Shown in pieces: positions 27,367-35,630 of a DNA stretch of 64,000 bases. Source of the stretch: Brevibacterium moorei (GTDB lineage: Bacteria; Actinomycetota; Actinomycetes; Actinomycetales; Brevibacteriaceae); assembly GCF_024580735.1 (NCBI RefSeq), contig NZ_JANIJX010000003.1:62001-126000 (forward strand). Reading direction: 5' to 3'. The translations under genes and the position numbers were made by a program. Under the pieces are notes generated by a model. The model was not told where the DNA came from, did not search any database, and saw only the letters and a list, made by a program, of their open reading frames with translations. Within the stretch, counting starts at the first letter, position 1; every line of letters begins with the position of its first letter.

Positions 27367-27464
27367 GGCGCAAACGTAGGTTGGTGTCACAAAGTTCCGG
27401 TGAATCGGAGTGTAGACCGCCCTTTTACGACACCTTCCTACTTTTGCGACACCACCGAACCCGG
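27367..27464. repeat. 98-bp direct repeat, copy B (imperfect palindrome)
   Basis: Exact second copy of 26172-26269 in the same orientation, 1,195 bp away, upstream of the DUF559 gene. No third copy is present in the window. Confidence 0.9.
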
Positions 27465-27575
27465 TTTGTGTCCGCACGGTCCTGACTGTGTCGACACTGG
27501 AAGACGCTGCGGCGTGCCGGGACCGGGACACGGCCAACCCTGCTGTGGCGCGCGGCACGTACTACCCTGGGAAGT
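27465..27575 (+). promoter_or_regulatory. Upstream region and putative -10 of nnr
   Basis: This lies between repeat copy B and the nnr start. TACCCT (27563-27568) ends 7 nt before the ATG at 27576 and could drive a leaderless transcript. Nothing else is recognisable. Confidence 0.45.
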
Positions 27576-29318
27576 ATGCAGATTGCCTACACCGCGACCC
27601 AGGTGCGCGCCGCGGAACGTCCCCTGTTGGACGCCGGGCTGGGTGGGGCCCTGATGCGTCGGGCCGCAGCGGGACTGGCCAGTGCCTGCCGCAGACTGCT
27701 CATCGCCCACCGTAGGGCCGTGACCGGCGCCCGCGTGGTCGTCCTGGCCGGCAAGGGTAACAACGGTGGAGACGCCCTGTACGCCGCTGCGAATCTGGCC
27801 GCGCGCGGGGCCCAGGTGACGATCGTGCCGGTGCTCGGTACCGTCCACCCCGCGGGTCTGGCCGCGGCCCGCTCGGCCGGTGCCCTGCTCTACTCCGTAC
27901 CGGAGGCCCCCGCTCCGACCGGGGACCGGGCGTCCACCGCGGCCCTCACCGATGCCGATTCCACGGAGTCGGCAACCGCGCCCTGGGAAGGCCTGGCCCG
28001 TGGCCCGCTGGCCCGTGCGGATCTGGTCATCGACGGAATCCTGGGCACCGGGGCCACCGGGGAGCCGACCGGCCCCATCGCAGACCTCATCACCGCCTGG
28101 CTAAAGACGTGGGACGATCCGGCGCACCGCTGTGGGCCCCTGCCCCTGATCGTTGCCGTGGACGTGCCCACCGGCGTGGACGCGTCCACCGGTCGCCGGG
28201 CAACGGTCCACGTGCCGGCCGATCTGACAGTGACCTTCGGCGCGCAGAAGGCCGGCCTGGTGCTGGCCGGCCTGCCCACGGAGGTCATCGACATCGGACT
28301 GGACTTGAGCCAGGTGCCCGAGTCCCGGACCATCGCCGAAGTCGAGGATGCGGACCTGGAAGAACTCCTGCCCTACCCGTCACCCACGGACCACAAGTAC
28401 TCCCGCGGGGTGTTGGGTGTGCTGGCCGGTTCCCCCGAATACCCGGGCGCGGGACGGCTGGCCACCGGCGCAGCCGTGGCATGCGGCCTGGGAATGGTGC
28501 GGGTGTTCGGTGCGAAGAAGCTGCGCCGTGCCATCATCGACACGGTGCCCGAGGCCGTGCCGGGTGAGCTGGACGCCCCCGGCCGCTGTCGGGCCTTTTT
28601 GACCGGCCCCGGCGCCCCGGACGAGGTGCAGGTCGCCCAACTTCTGTCCACCGCCATCGAGGCCAATGCTCCTCTCGTGCTCGACGCCGGTGCCCTGCTC
28701 CAGGTTCCTGCACTGCTGGGCGCCGGAGCGGCCCTGCCCGCCGGATCCATTCTGACCCCGCATGTGGGGGAGTTCCGCACCCTGTACACGGGACTGGCCC
28801 GCGCCGGCCTGCTGGAGCCGTCCCCCGTCCCGGAAGCGGCCGCAGACCAGGATCGGAGTTCGGCACCGGGCGGAGCCGAGGGCCCGGGCACCGACCACGC
28901 GCCCACCGGACCGGACCTGGACGACCCCGAGCAGCGCCTCGCCGCGCTCCGGGGGATCGCCGCGGCCGTGGGAGCCGTCGTCCTGCTCAAGGGCCACCAG
29001 ACCCTCATCGCAACCCCGGCCGGCGCCGTCTACGCTCCGACCCCGGGACCCGCGAACCTGGCGACTGCCGGCTCGGGCGATGTGCTCGCCGGCATCCTCG
29101 GCGCCCTGCTGGCCACCGGCGCCCACCGTGGGAACCAGACCTCGGCCCTGCTGGCCGCCGCTGGCGTGCTGCTGCACAACCGGATAGGCACGCGGCCCGC
29201 GGCCGGGCCCACGCCCACCCATGCACGGGCCTTCATCGAGCGCATCGCCACATGCCTGCCACCGAATCCGATGCGGCCGGCACCCACCATCCCCTCCCAT
29301 CTATCGAGGACACGATGA
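27576..29318 (+). CDS. nnr: Bifunctional NAD(P)H-hydrate epimerase/dehydratase
   Basis: Repairs damaged NAD(P)H: the N-terminal YjeF_N domain epimerises NAD(P)HX and the C-terminal ribokinase-like domain dehydrates the S form with ADP or ATP. The 580-residue protein shows GKGNNGGDAL (from residue 59), a DGILGTG segment, then HKYSRGVLGVLAG and GSGDVLAG (about 497-506) of the kinase-fold domain. A low-complexity insertion of about 35 residues (around 428-465) interrupts the second domain. The stop overlaps alr by four bases, starting a long coupled run of genes. Confidence 0.94.
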   Translation: MQIAYTATQVRAAERPLLDAGLGGALMRRAAAGLASACRRLLIAHRRAVTGARVVVLAGKGNNGGDALYAAANLAARGAQVTIVPVLGTVHPAGLAAARSAGALLYSVPEAPAPTGDRASTAALTDADSTESATAPWEGLARGPLARADLVIDGILGTGATGEPTGPIADLITAWLKTWDDPAHRCGPLPLIVAVDVPTGVDASTGRRATVHVPADLTVTFGAQKAGLVLAGLPTEVIDIGLDLSQVPESRTIAEVEDADLEELLPYPSPTDHKYSRGVLGVLAGSPEYPGAGRLATGAAVACGLGMVRVFGAKKLRRAIIDTVPEAVPGELDAPGRCRAFLTGPGAPDEVQVAQLLSTAIEANAPLVLDAGALLQVPALLGAGAALPAGSILTPHVGEFRTLYTGLARAGLLEPSPVPEAAADQDRSSAPGGAEGPGTDHAPTGPDLDDPEQRLAALRGIAAAVGAVVLLKGHQTLIATPAGAVYAPTPGPANLATAGSGDVLAGILGALLATGAHRGNQTSALLAAAGVLLHNRIGTRPAAGPTPTHARAFIERIATCLPPNPMRPAPTIPSHLSRTR

Positions 29319-30574
29319 AACCCGTCACCGAATACGCCACCACCGTCTGCACAGCCCGGATCGACCAATCGGCGATCACCCACAATGTGCGCGTGCTGGC
29401 CGCCCAGATCGCCCCGGCCACACTCATGGCAGTGGTCAAGGCCGACGCCTACGGCCACGGTATCGCCCATGTGGTGCCGGCGGCGCTGGCCGGGGGAGTG
29501 CGCGACTTCGGCGTGGCCACCGTGCCCGAGGCCCTGCAGCTGGCCGATCTGCTGGGCGAACTCGCCGCGGCCGGCACCCCCGGAGCCGCCGAGGCCCGCA
29601 TCCTGGCCTGGCTCTACGACGTCGGCACCGACCTGGCCGAGGCCGTGGCCGCCGGGATCGAACTGGCCCTGCCCGGGGCCTGGGCCCTGGACCCCATCAT
29701 CGCGGCCGGCCGGACCGCGGGGGTCGTCCCGCGGGTCCACCTGAAATGCGACACCGGCCTGGGACGCAACGGCTTCACCCCCGAACAGCTGGCCGCTTTC
29801 CTCCCCGCCCTGAGCGCGCTCGACGCCGCCCCCGCGGCCGGCACCCCGGCTGCCGGCGCGGACGTGACCGGCGCGCCCCTGCGGATCGTGGGGATCATGA
29901 CCCACCTGGCGAAGGCGGACGAACCCGGCGACCCCGCCACGGCCGAGCAGCTCGAGGTCTTCGAGGCCTTCATCGGCCGGATCCGCTCCCTGCTCGAGGC
30001 CCATCCGGGGCTGGGAGCCGCAGACGAGCTCGACATCCACGCTGCGAACACCCCTGGCGCGCTGGCGCTGGATCCGTTCCCCGGCACCATGGCCCGGGTG
30101 GGCCTGGGCATCTACGGGCTCAGCCCGTTCCCCGAGGAGACCCCGGCGGATCTGGGCCTGCGCCCTGCCATGAGCTTGCGCTCACGGGTCCTGACGGTCA
30201 AGGAGGTGGCCGCCGGTCACGGGGCCTCGTACGGATACATGTACAGGGCACCGCAGGACACCCGCTTCGCCCTGGTGGCCGGCGGCTATGCCGACGGCAT
30301 CCCGCGCACGGTCTCGGGCCGGGCGGAAGTGCTCATCGGCGGCCGCCGCTACCCGCAGGTGGGCCGGATCGCGATGGACCAGTTCATCGTGGACCTGGGG
30401 CCGGCGGACCACGGCGTCGCCCCCGGGGACGAGGCCGTGCTGTTCGGCCCCGATGCCGGTGCCCCAACCGCCGACGACTGGGCCGGCTGGGCGGAGACGA
30501 TCAACTACGAGTTCGTCACCTGCATCTCCGGGCGCGTGGCCCGCGTGGCAGGGGAATCCGGGGAGGGCGCATGA
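29315..30574 (+). CDS. alr: Alanine racemase
   Basis: PLP-dependent racemase that makes D-alanine for peptidoglycan. In its 419 residues, Lys42 in VVKADAYGHG is the PLP lysine, and the second catalytic base Tyr lies in ASYGYMY (about 305). GRIAMDQ and AVLFG of the C-terminal barrel domain are also present. An Ala/Gly/Pro-rich insertion (about 173-188) is not in typical Alr. The ATG forms an ATGA overlap with nnr, and the stop overlaps tsaE the same way. Confidence 0.96.
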   Translation: MKPVTEYATTVCTARIDQSAITHNVRVLAAQIAPATLMAVVKADAYGHGIAHVVPAALAGGVRDFGVATVPEALQLADLLGELAAAGTPGAAEARILAWLYDVGTDLAEAVAAGIELALPGAWALDPIIAAGRTAGVVPRVHLKCDTGLGRNGFTPEQLAAFLPALSALDAAPAAGTPAAGADVTGAPLRIVGIMTHLAKADEPGDPATAEQLEVFEAFIGRIRSLLEAHPGLGAADELDIHAANTPGALALDPFPGTMARVGLGIYGLSPFPEETPADLGLRPAMSLRSRVLTVKEVAAGHGASYGYMYRAPQDTRFALVAGGYADGIPRTVSGRAEVLIGGRRYPQVGRIAMDQFIVDLGPADHGVAPGDEAVLFGPDAGAPTADDWAGWAETINYEFVTCISGRVARVAGESGEGA

Positions 30575-31122
30575 CCGATCAGCTGACCGTGACACTCGAG
30601 ATCGCCGACCTCGAGGCGCTGGAGGACTTCGCGGCGCGCCTGGCCCCACTCCTGCGCGCAGGCGACCTCATCATCCTGACCGGCAATCTGGGCGCGGGCA
30701 AGACGACGTTCACCCAGGCGCTGGGATCGCGGCTGAACGTCAAAGGGCGGATATCCTCGCCCACCTTCGTCATCGCCCGTGAACACAAGTCCCGCGGTAC
30801 CGGACCCAACCTCGTCCACGTTGACGCCTACCGGCTGGACGGACAGACGGAGCTGGCCGATCTGGACCTGGACTCCGAACTCGAAGAATCCATCACCATC
30901 GTCGAATGGGGCGCGGGGATGGCCGAACAGCTCGATGACGAGCGCCTGGAGATCGTGCTGGACCGCCCCGACGAGGATCCGGAATCCGAACGCAGAACGG
31001 TGGTCCTCACCGGCCGCGGTGCCCCGTGGGCCCACCGACTGACCCTGCTGGCGTCCCCGCCACAGGATGCGGGCGCGCGCGAACCGCACGTGCAGAAGGA
31101 AACGAAGGAAGACGAAAAATGA
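30571..31122 (+). CDS. tsaE: tRNA t6A biosynthesis ATPase TsaE
   Basis: ATPase that cycles the TsaB-TsaD complex in making threonylcarbamoyladenosine at tRNA position 37. The 183-residue protein has Walker A GNLGAGKTT (38-46), then SSPTFV and HVDAYRL, as in the family, and an EWG motif. It is about 25 residues longer than E. coli TsaE, with an acidic and basic C-terminal tail. It has ATGA overlaps with both alr and tsaB. Confidence 0.95.
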   Translation: MTDQLTVTLEIADLEALEDFAARLAPLLRAGDLIILTGNLGAGKTTFTQALGSRLNVKGRISSPTFVIAREHKSRGTGPNLVHVDAYRLDGQTELADLDLDSELEESITIVEWGAGMAEQLDDERLEIVLDRPDEDPESERRTVVLTGRGAPWAHRLTLLASPPQDAGAREPHVQKETKEDEK

Positions 31123-31778
31123 TCACCCTGGCCCTTGACTCATCGGGGGCGGCCTCGGCCGCGATCCTCGACGGCGAAACCGTCGTGGCCCAGTGGAGCG
31201 AGACCCATGCCCGCAAGCACGCGGAACACCTGGGCCCGGCCCTGCAGGAACTCCTGGCCGCCGCGCCCTCCATCGATCAGGTGATCGTGGGCGTGGGACC
31301 CGCGCCCTTCACCGGATTGCGCGCCGGGATCGCCATGGGACTGGGCGCTGCCGTCGGCCGCGACGTGCCGATCGCCGGTTGGCCCAGCCACGACGGTCTG
31401 GCGCTGCGCGTCTACGGGCGCCCGCAGGCCGCGGGGCGAACCCTGTTGGTGGCCACCGATGCGCGCCGCAAAGAGGTCTACTGGACCCTGTACCGGGGGC
31501 TGGACGAGGCCGGCCTGCCCGTGGTGGTCTCCGGCCCAGACGTCTCCAAACCCGCCGACCTGGCAGCCGTCCACCCGCGTGCAGGGGTGCTGCACGCCGG
31601 TATCGGCTTCGATCTCTACACGGAGTTGCTGGGAGCCTCGGACTTCCCGCAGTGCGCCGAACCGTTGGCCGCCGACGTGGCGCGCGCGGCACTGCGCGCC
31701 CGGGCCGCCGGCCGTGAACTGCTGCCGGTGACTCCCCTGTACCTGCGGGAACCGGATGCCAAGCCCCTGCACGCCTGA
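31119..31778 (+). CDS. tsaB: tRNA t6A biosynthesis protein TsaB
   Basis: ASKHA-fold partner of TsaD in t6A synthesis, acting as a scaffold. The 219 residues begin with the family LALDSSG and contain GVGPAPFTGLRAG and PLYLREPDAK near the end. The start overlaps the tsaE stop by four bases, and the 3' end overlaps rimI by 23 bases. Confidence 0.95.
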   Translation: MITLALDSSGAASAAILDGETVVAQWSETHARKHAEHLGPALQELLAAAPSIDQVIVGVGPAPFTGLRAGIAMGLGAAVGRDVPIAGWPSHDGLALRVYGRPQAAGRTLLVATDARRKEVYWTLYRGLDEAGLPVVVSGPDVSKPADLAAVHPRAGVLHAGIGFDLYTELLGASDFPQCAEPLAADVARAALRARAAGRELLPVTPLYLREPDAKPLHA

Positions 31779-32223
31779 TCCCATCATCCGCCGGATGCGG
31801 TGGTTCGACGTCGACGAGGTCGTGGCCCTGGACCGGATGGCCTTCGGGCCTGACACCTGGACCACCGAGTTCTTCTTGGCCCAGTTGGCCGGACCGGGGA
31901 ACCACTTCCGGGTGGTGCGCGATGCCGGTACCGATGAGCTGCTGGGCTACGCCGGGCTGAGCGTGGCCGGCGGGGAGGCCGAGGTTCTCACCATCGCCAC
32001 CGCCCCGAGCGCTCGCGGTCGGGGGATTGCGCGCACGCTGTTGACCGGGCTGATCGACCTGGCCCGTTCGAATGGGGCCGAGGCCGTCTACCTCGACGTG
32101 CGCGATGACAACTCCCCGGCGCTGGGCCTCTATCGCTCCCTGGGCTTCGCCGAGCTGGGCCGGCGGCCGGTCTACTACCATGACGCGGACGCGCTTGTGA
32201 TGCGCGCGCTGCTGATAGATTGA
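31756..32223 (+). CDS. rimI: Ribosomal-protein-S18-alanine N-acetyltransferase-like (RimI)
   Basis: GNAT acetyltransferase, 155 residues, with the acetyl-CoA loop APSARGRGIARTLL (about 88-101) and the C-terminal GFAELGRRPVYY seen in RimI. In bacteria RimI acetylates the N-terminus of S18, and in actinobacteria rimI is regularly next to tsaB and tsaD, as here. The first ATG overlaps tsaB by 23 bases; an internal GTG or ATG start would remove part of the first strand. A leaderless-type promoter for the next gene lies inside its last codons. Confidence 0.9.
   Translation: MPSPCTPDPIIRRMRWFDVDEVVALDRMAFGPDTWTTEFFLAQLAGPGNHFRVVRDAGTDELLGYAGLSVAGGEAEVLTIATAPSARGRGIARTLLTGLIDLARSNGAEAVYLDVRDDNSPALGLYRSLGFAELGRRPVYYHDADALVMRALLID
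32216..32221 (+). promoter_or_regulatory. Putative -10 element for the SRPBCC gene inside rimI
   Basis: TAGATT ends 7 nt before the ATG at 32229 and lies within the rimI 3' end. It matches the leaderless spacing seen elsewhere in the window. Confidence 0.4.
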
Positions 32224-32228
32224 AGGCT

Positions 32229-32792
32229 ATGATCTCCTCCTCCGGCTATCTCGGCGACCCGCCGGCGCCCACGACCGTGAACATCGCCGCCGAACTGTCG
32301 TCCTGGGAGGACGGAGTCGATCTGCTCCTGCGCGTCGACGTCGCGGCCGATCCGGCCCATGTTTGGCTGCTGGCCACGGACCCCGTGCGCTGCGGGGAGT
32401 GGTTCGCGGTCTGGCAGCGTACCGGGGACGCCACCGGTGGTACCGGCGGTGACGATCCGGAGCGGATCGCCTTCGTCTTCGGCCCCGCCGAAACCCTGGC
32501 CGCTCAGGTGCTCAGCTGTGTGGCGGGCGTTCACGTACTACTCGATCTGGCCGGCCTCGGCCGAGTCGGCCTGTCTCTGGCACCCACGGCGGACGGCACC
32601 GCCACCCGGGTCTCCCTGGCCCAGACTTTCGAAACCGAATCGGCCGCCCGCGCCGCCACCCCCGAGTTCGGCCCGGTGTGGGAGACGCACCTGCGGATGC
32701 TGGCCTCGGCCCTGGGCACCGGAATGGCCGACCCGGGGGAGGACGCGCTGAGCGCGCGTTACGCCCAGCTGGCCCGCGAGCCCCTGGCCTGA
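32229..32792 (+). CDS. SRPBCC-fold (AHSA1/polyketide-cyclase-like) protein
   Basis: The 187-residue protein has a START-like pattern: an early segment VDVAADPAHVWLLATDPVRCGEWF followed by alternating strands and a long C-terminal helix. SRPBCC proteins bind hydrophobic ligands in a cavity, but the ligand here is unknown. The ATG at 32229 lies five bases after the rimI stop. It is inserted between rimI and tsaD, which are usually adjacent. No catalytic residue is evident. Confidence 0.55.
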   Translation: MISSSGYLGDPPAPTTVNIAAELSSWEDGVDLLLRVDVAADPAHVWLLATDPVRCGEWFAVWQRTGDATGGTGGDDPERIAFVFGPAETLAAQVLSCVAGVHVLLDLAGLGRVGLSLAPTADGTATRVSLAQTFETESAARAATPEFGPVWETHLRMLASALGTGMADPGEDALSARYAQLAREPLA

Positions 32793-32834
32793 GGACGGGA
32801 ACCGTCCCCGGGAAAATCTCGATACACGAAGAAG

Positions 32835-33956
32835 ATGACGATGATGACTGACAGCGCACAGGGCCCCCTCGTCCTGGGCATCGAAAGCTCCTGCGATGAG
32901 ACCGGGGTGGGCATCGTGCGCGGGCACACCCTGCTGACGAACTCCGTGGCATCCTCGATGGACGAACACGTCCGCTTCGGCGGGGTCGTCCCGGAGGTCG
33001 CCAGCCGTGCCCATGTGGAATCCTTCACCCCGGTGATCCGGGCGGCCCTGGACCGGGCCCAGGTGGGGTTGGACGAGATCGACGCGATCGCGGTCACCGC
33101 CGGCCCCGGGCTCTCCGGTGCCCTGCTGGTGGGCGTGTGCGCGGCCAAGGGCCTGGCCGCTGCCACCGGCAAGCCCCTGTACGGGGTCAACCATCTGGCC
33201 GCCCACGTGGCCGTGGACTTGGTCGCCCCGGACTCGCCCGGACTGGTCACCCCGACCCTGGCGCTGCTGGTCTCCGGGGGGCATACGGAGATCCTCAAGA
33301 TCACCGATATCGTCTCGGGCGTGACCATGCTCGGCTCGACGATCGACGATGCCGCAGGAGAGGCCTTCGACAAGGTGGCCCGCCTGTTGGGCCTGGACTA
33401 TCCGGGCGGTCCCAATATCTCCAAGGCCGCCCTGGGCGGGTTCGACGGTCCCGCGGGTCCCGGCACGCCGGGCGACCCCGCTGCGGTGGCATTCCCCCGG
33501 GGTCTGATGAATGCGAAGGATCTGCGCCGGCCCGAGCGCCGGTACTCGTTCTCCTTCTCCGGGCTGAAGACCGCCGCGCTGCGCTATGTCACCGCCGACC
33601 GCGCCAGGGTCGACGCCGGCGGGGACCGGACGCGGCTGGCCGATGTGGCCGCCAGTTTCGAAACCGCGATCGTCGACGTGCTAGTGAGGAAGACGCTCAT
33701 GGCCGCCGAGGATACGGGGATCGACCACGTCCTGCTGGGTGGGGGAGTAGCCGCCAACCGCCGCCTGCGCGAAACCCTGGCCGAGGCCTGCGCCAAGCAC
33801 GGGGTGACGCTGCGGGTGCCGCCCCTGGACCTGTGTACGGACAACGGGGCGATGGTCGCGGCGCTGGGCGCCGAGATAGTCTCCCGCGGTCTGCCCGCCA
33901 GCGACTTCGGTTTCGGAGTCGATTCCTCTCTGGAAGTCGAGGACGTCTGTGTCTGA
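32835..33956 (+). CDS. tsaD: tRNA N6-adenosine threonylcarbamoyltransferase TsaD
   Basis: Transfers the threonylcarbamoyl group to A37 of ANN-decoding tRNAs. The 373-residue protein has [10 protein letters not shown] near the N-terminus, the metal-binding His120 and His124 in [16 protein letters not shown] and the C-terminal CTDNGAMVA. The ATG at 32835 follows GAAGAAG. Its end overlaps the Nudix gene by eight bases. Confidence 0.97.
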   Translation: MTMMTDSAQGPLVLGIESSCDETGVGIVRGHTLLTNSVASSMDEHVRFGGVVPEVASRAHVESFTPVIRAALDRAQVGLDEIDAIAVTAGPGLSGALLVGVCAAKGLAAATGKPLYGVNHLAAHVAVDLVAPDSPGLVTPTLALLVSGGHTEILKITDIVSGVTMLGSTIDDAAGEAFDKVARLLGLDYPGGPNISKAALGGFDGPAGPGTPGDPAAVAFPRGLMNAKDLRRPERRYSFSFSGLKTAALRYVTADRARVDAGGDRTRLADVAASFETAIVDVLVRKTLMAAEDTGIDHVLLGGGVAANRRLRETLAEACAKHGVTLRVPPLDLCTDNGAMVAALGAEIVSRGLPASDFGFGVDSSLEVEDVCV

Positions 33957-34656
33957 TTCTCCCGCCGAACCCACCCGGTCCGATTCTCCCGCCGATTCCA
34001 GCCGGCCCACTTCCCCCGCCGGCGCAAGCGGCGGGAGGGGGTACCGCGGGACCGGTCCGGCCCCAGATAGGTCCCAGGGCATCGAGGAGCGCTTCGCACA
34101 GGCCGATTGGTCGCGTTTCTCAGCCGACAATCACCCGCCCACCGCGGACTTCCCCCTGGGAAATCCGCCACGTCCCTCACGCGCCGGTCTGCGGGCGCGC
34201 CGCCGGTCGGGCGACGGCTGGACCGAAACCCCCGACGGCAGGTTCTGGGGTCTGTACGGGGCAGCCGGCCTGCTCATTCACGATCCCGCGCGCGGCGTGC
34301 TGCTTCAGCATCGGATCTGGTGGTCGGCCAACGGCGGAACCTGGGGAGTGCCGGGTGGGGCGATCGACCAGGGCGAGACCCCGGTGCAGGGCGCGATCCG
34401 CGAATCCAACGAGGAGGCCGGCGTACCGGATCTCGACGGCACGGGCATCGAGATCATCGACACCCATGTGGTCGACAAGCACGGCTGGTCCTATACGACC
34501 GTAGTGGCCAGGGCCACCGCACGGCTGCAGGAGACGATCACCGACGCCGAGAGCGTCGAACTGCGCTGGGTGCCGCTTAACGAGGTGGCCGACTACGATC
34601 TGCACCCCGGGTTCGCCGCCGCCTGGACCGAACTCCGCCGCAGTCTGACTGTCTGA
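33949..34656 (+). CDS. Nudix hydrolase
   Basis: Hydrolase of nucleoside diphosphate-linked compounds or pyrimidine 8-oxo-type nucleotides, 235 residues. The complete Nudix box lies at about 137-159 with the pattern G-x5-E-x7-REx2EEx-G-V (Glu152, Glu155 and Glu156 as metal ligands). About 95 residues ahead of the domain are Ser/Pro/Arg-rich and look disordered. The GTG start overlaps the tsaD stop by eight bases, making it the last gene of the run. The substrate is unknown. Confidence 0.88.
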   Translation: MSDSPAEPTRSDSPADSSRPTSPAGASGGRGYRGTGPAPDRSQGIEERFAQADWSRFSADNHPPTADFPLGNPPRPSRAGLRARRRSGDGWTETPDGRFWGLYGAAGLLIHDPARGVLLQHRIWWSANGGTWGVPGGAIDQGETPVQGAIRESNEEAGVPDLDGTGIEIIDTHVVDKHGWSYTTVVARATARLQETITDAESVELRWVPLNEVADYDLHPGFAAAWTELRRSLTV

Positions 34657-34686
34657 GCCGCCGCGGCCCACGGGCCCGGGCCGTCT

Positions 34687-34733
34687 CATGTGCAAGGCTC
34701 CCCCTGGAGGTTACAGGGGGAGCCTTGCACATG
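34687..34733. terminator. Bidirectional hairpin between nudix and lipoprotein genes
   Basis: Perfect 20-bp arms (34687-34706, 34714-34733) surround a 7-nt loop and lie between convergent genes. There is no U-tract on either side. Confidence 0.75.
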
Positions 34734-34750
34734 CAGCGCTGTGGGCGGGT

Positions 34751-35500
34751 TCAGGCGATGGTGCCCTTGCCCTCCTGCTCGGTCCGCTCAGCGTGGACGA
34801 GTTTGCCCGCATCGTCGACCGGGGTGATGCTGACCTTGAATGTGATGGGCGAATTCTTCTGGTAGTGGAAGTTCTCCCCATAACTGAAATGTTCCCCCTT
34901 GGCGAAGGGATAGACGGTCGGATCGGCCCGGTTGGCGATCGCACTCGTCTCGATGCCCACCTTCTTCGACAGTGAGCTGTCGGTGATCCCACCCATTCCC
35001 TGGGCGTATTTCCAGTCGTCGTACTTGGGGGTGACCTTGACCAGGCTGGAACCCAGATCGATCGGATCGCCGTTGTTGGTCACGACGTAGTTGACGAAAA
35101 CGATGTCGTCGCCCTTGGCGATCAACGGCTTCTTGGTGTCGGGGTCGACCCAGCGGCCCTCCTTGGGGGCCTTCTCCACGCCCATCTGGAAGACCTTGAC
35201 ATTGACGTCTCCTGCGTCGATTGAGGCGATCTCCTCACCGCCGGAGGTCGGCTCCTTGGCCCAGGCGGGGACCGCTCCGCCGGCGGCCGCATCGTCGTCT
35301 GCCGGGGCAGCGGCTCCGTCGCCCTGCTCCGCGGCCGGGGAGTCGACCGGCTGGTCGGCGGAACCGCTGGGGGCCTGTGCGGCCTCGGGAGCGGTCTGTC
35401 CGTCGTCTTGGGATTCGGCCCGTCCGCCCGAGCAAGCGGTGAGTCCGAGGGTTGTGATGAGCGCGGCGGCCGCAATGGCTGTGTGTCGTCGGTGGCCCAT
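34751..35500 (-). CDS. Predicted lipoprotein of unknown function
   Basis: The 249-residue protein has a lipoprotein signal with lipobox LTAC (Cys23) and an acidic, Ala/Gln/Pro-rich linker (about 25-85). A C-terminal domain of about 150 residues contains many beta strands (IVFVNYVVTNNGDPIDLG), suggesting an immunoglobulin-like or DUF4352-type fold. The ATG at 35500 has AAAGG upstream; two earlier ATGs are less well placed. It is divergent from the acyl-CoA synthetase gene. It should sit on the outer face of the membrane. No function is inferred. Confidence 0.7.
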   Translation of the reverse strand: MGHRRHTAIAAAALITTLGLTACSGGRAESQDDGQTAPEAAQAPSGSADQPVDSPAAEQGDGAAAPADDDAAAGGAVPAWAKEPTSGGEEIASIDAGDVNVKVFQMGVEKAPKEGRWVDPDTKKPLIAKGDDIVFVNYVVTNNGDPIDLGSSLVKVTPKYDDWKYAQGMGGITDSSLSKKVGIETSAIANRADPTVYPFAKGEHFSYGENFHYQKNSPITFKVSITPVDDAGKLVHAERTEQEGKGTIA

Positions 35501-35630
35501 GATATGCCTTTCCATCAATGGAGGTTGTCATAATCGAGTATATGGAAAGATGACCGCAGATGTCGTTCCCCGAAGCTGGGCAAGTGGTCCGAATTACACT
35601 GAAGGGCACATCACTGACAGAGAGGCCATG

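Noticed and set aside
26172..27464. CRISPR array
   Set aside because: Only two repeat copies 1.2 kb apart with a gene between them, and no regularly spaced spacers or cas genes.
27438..27848. Minus-strand frame ending in repeat copy B
   Set aside because: It is antisense to the 5' part of nnr, shares only the stop-supplying repeat sequence with the DUF559 gene, and has no domain.
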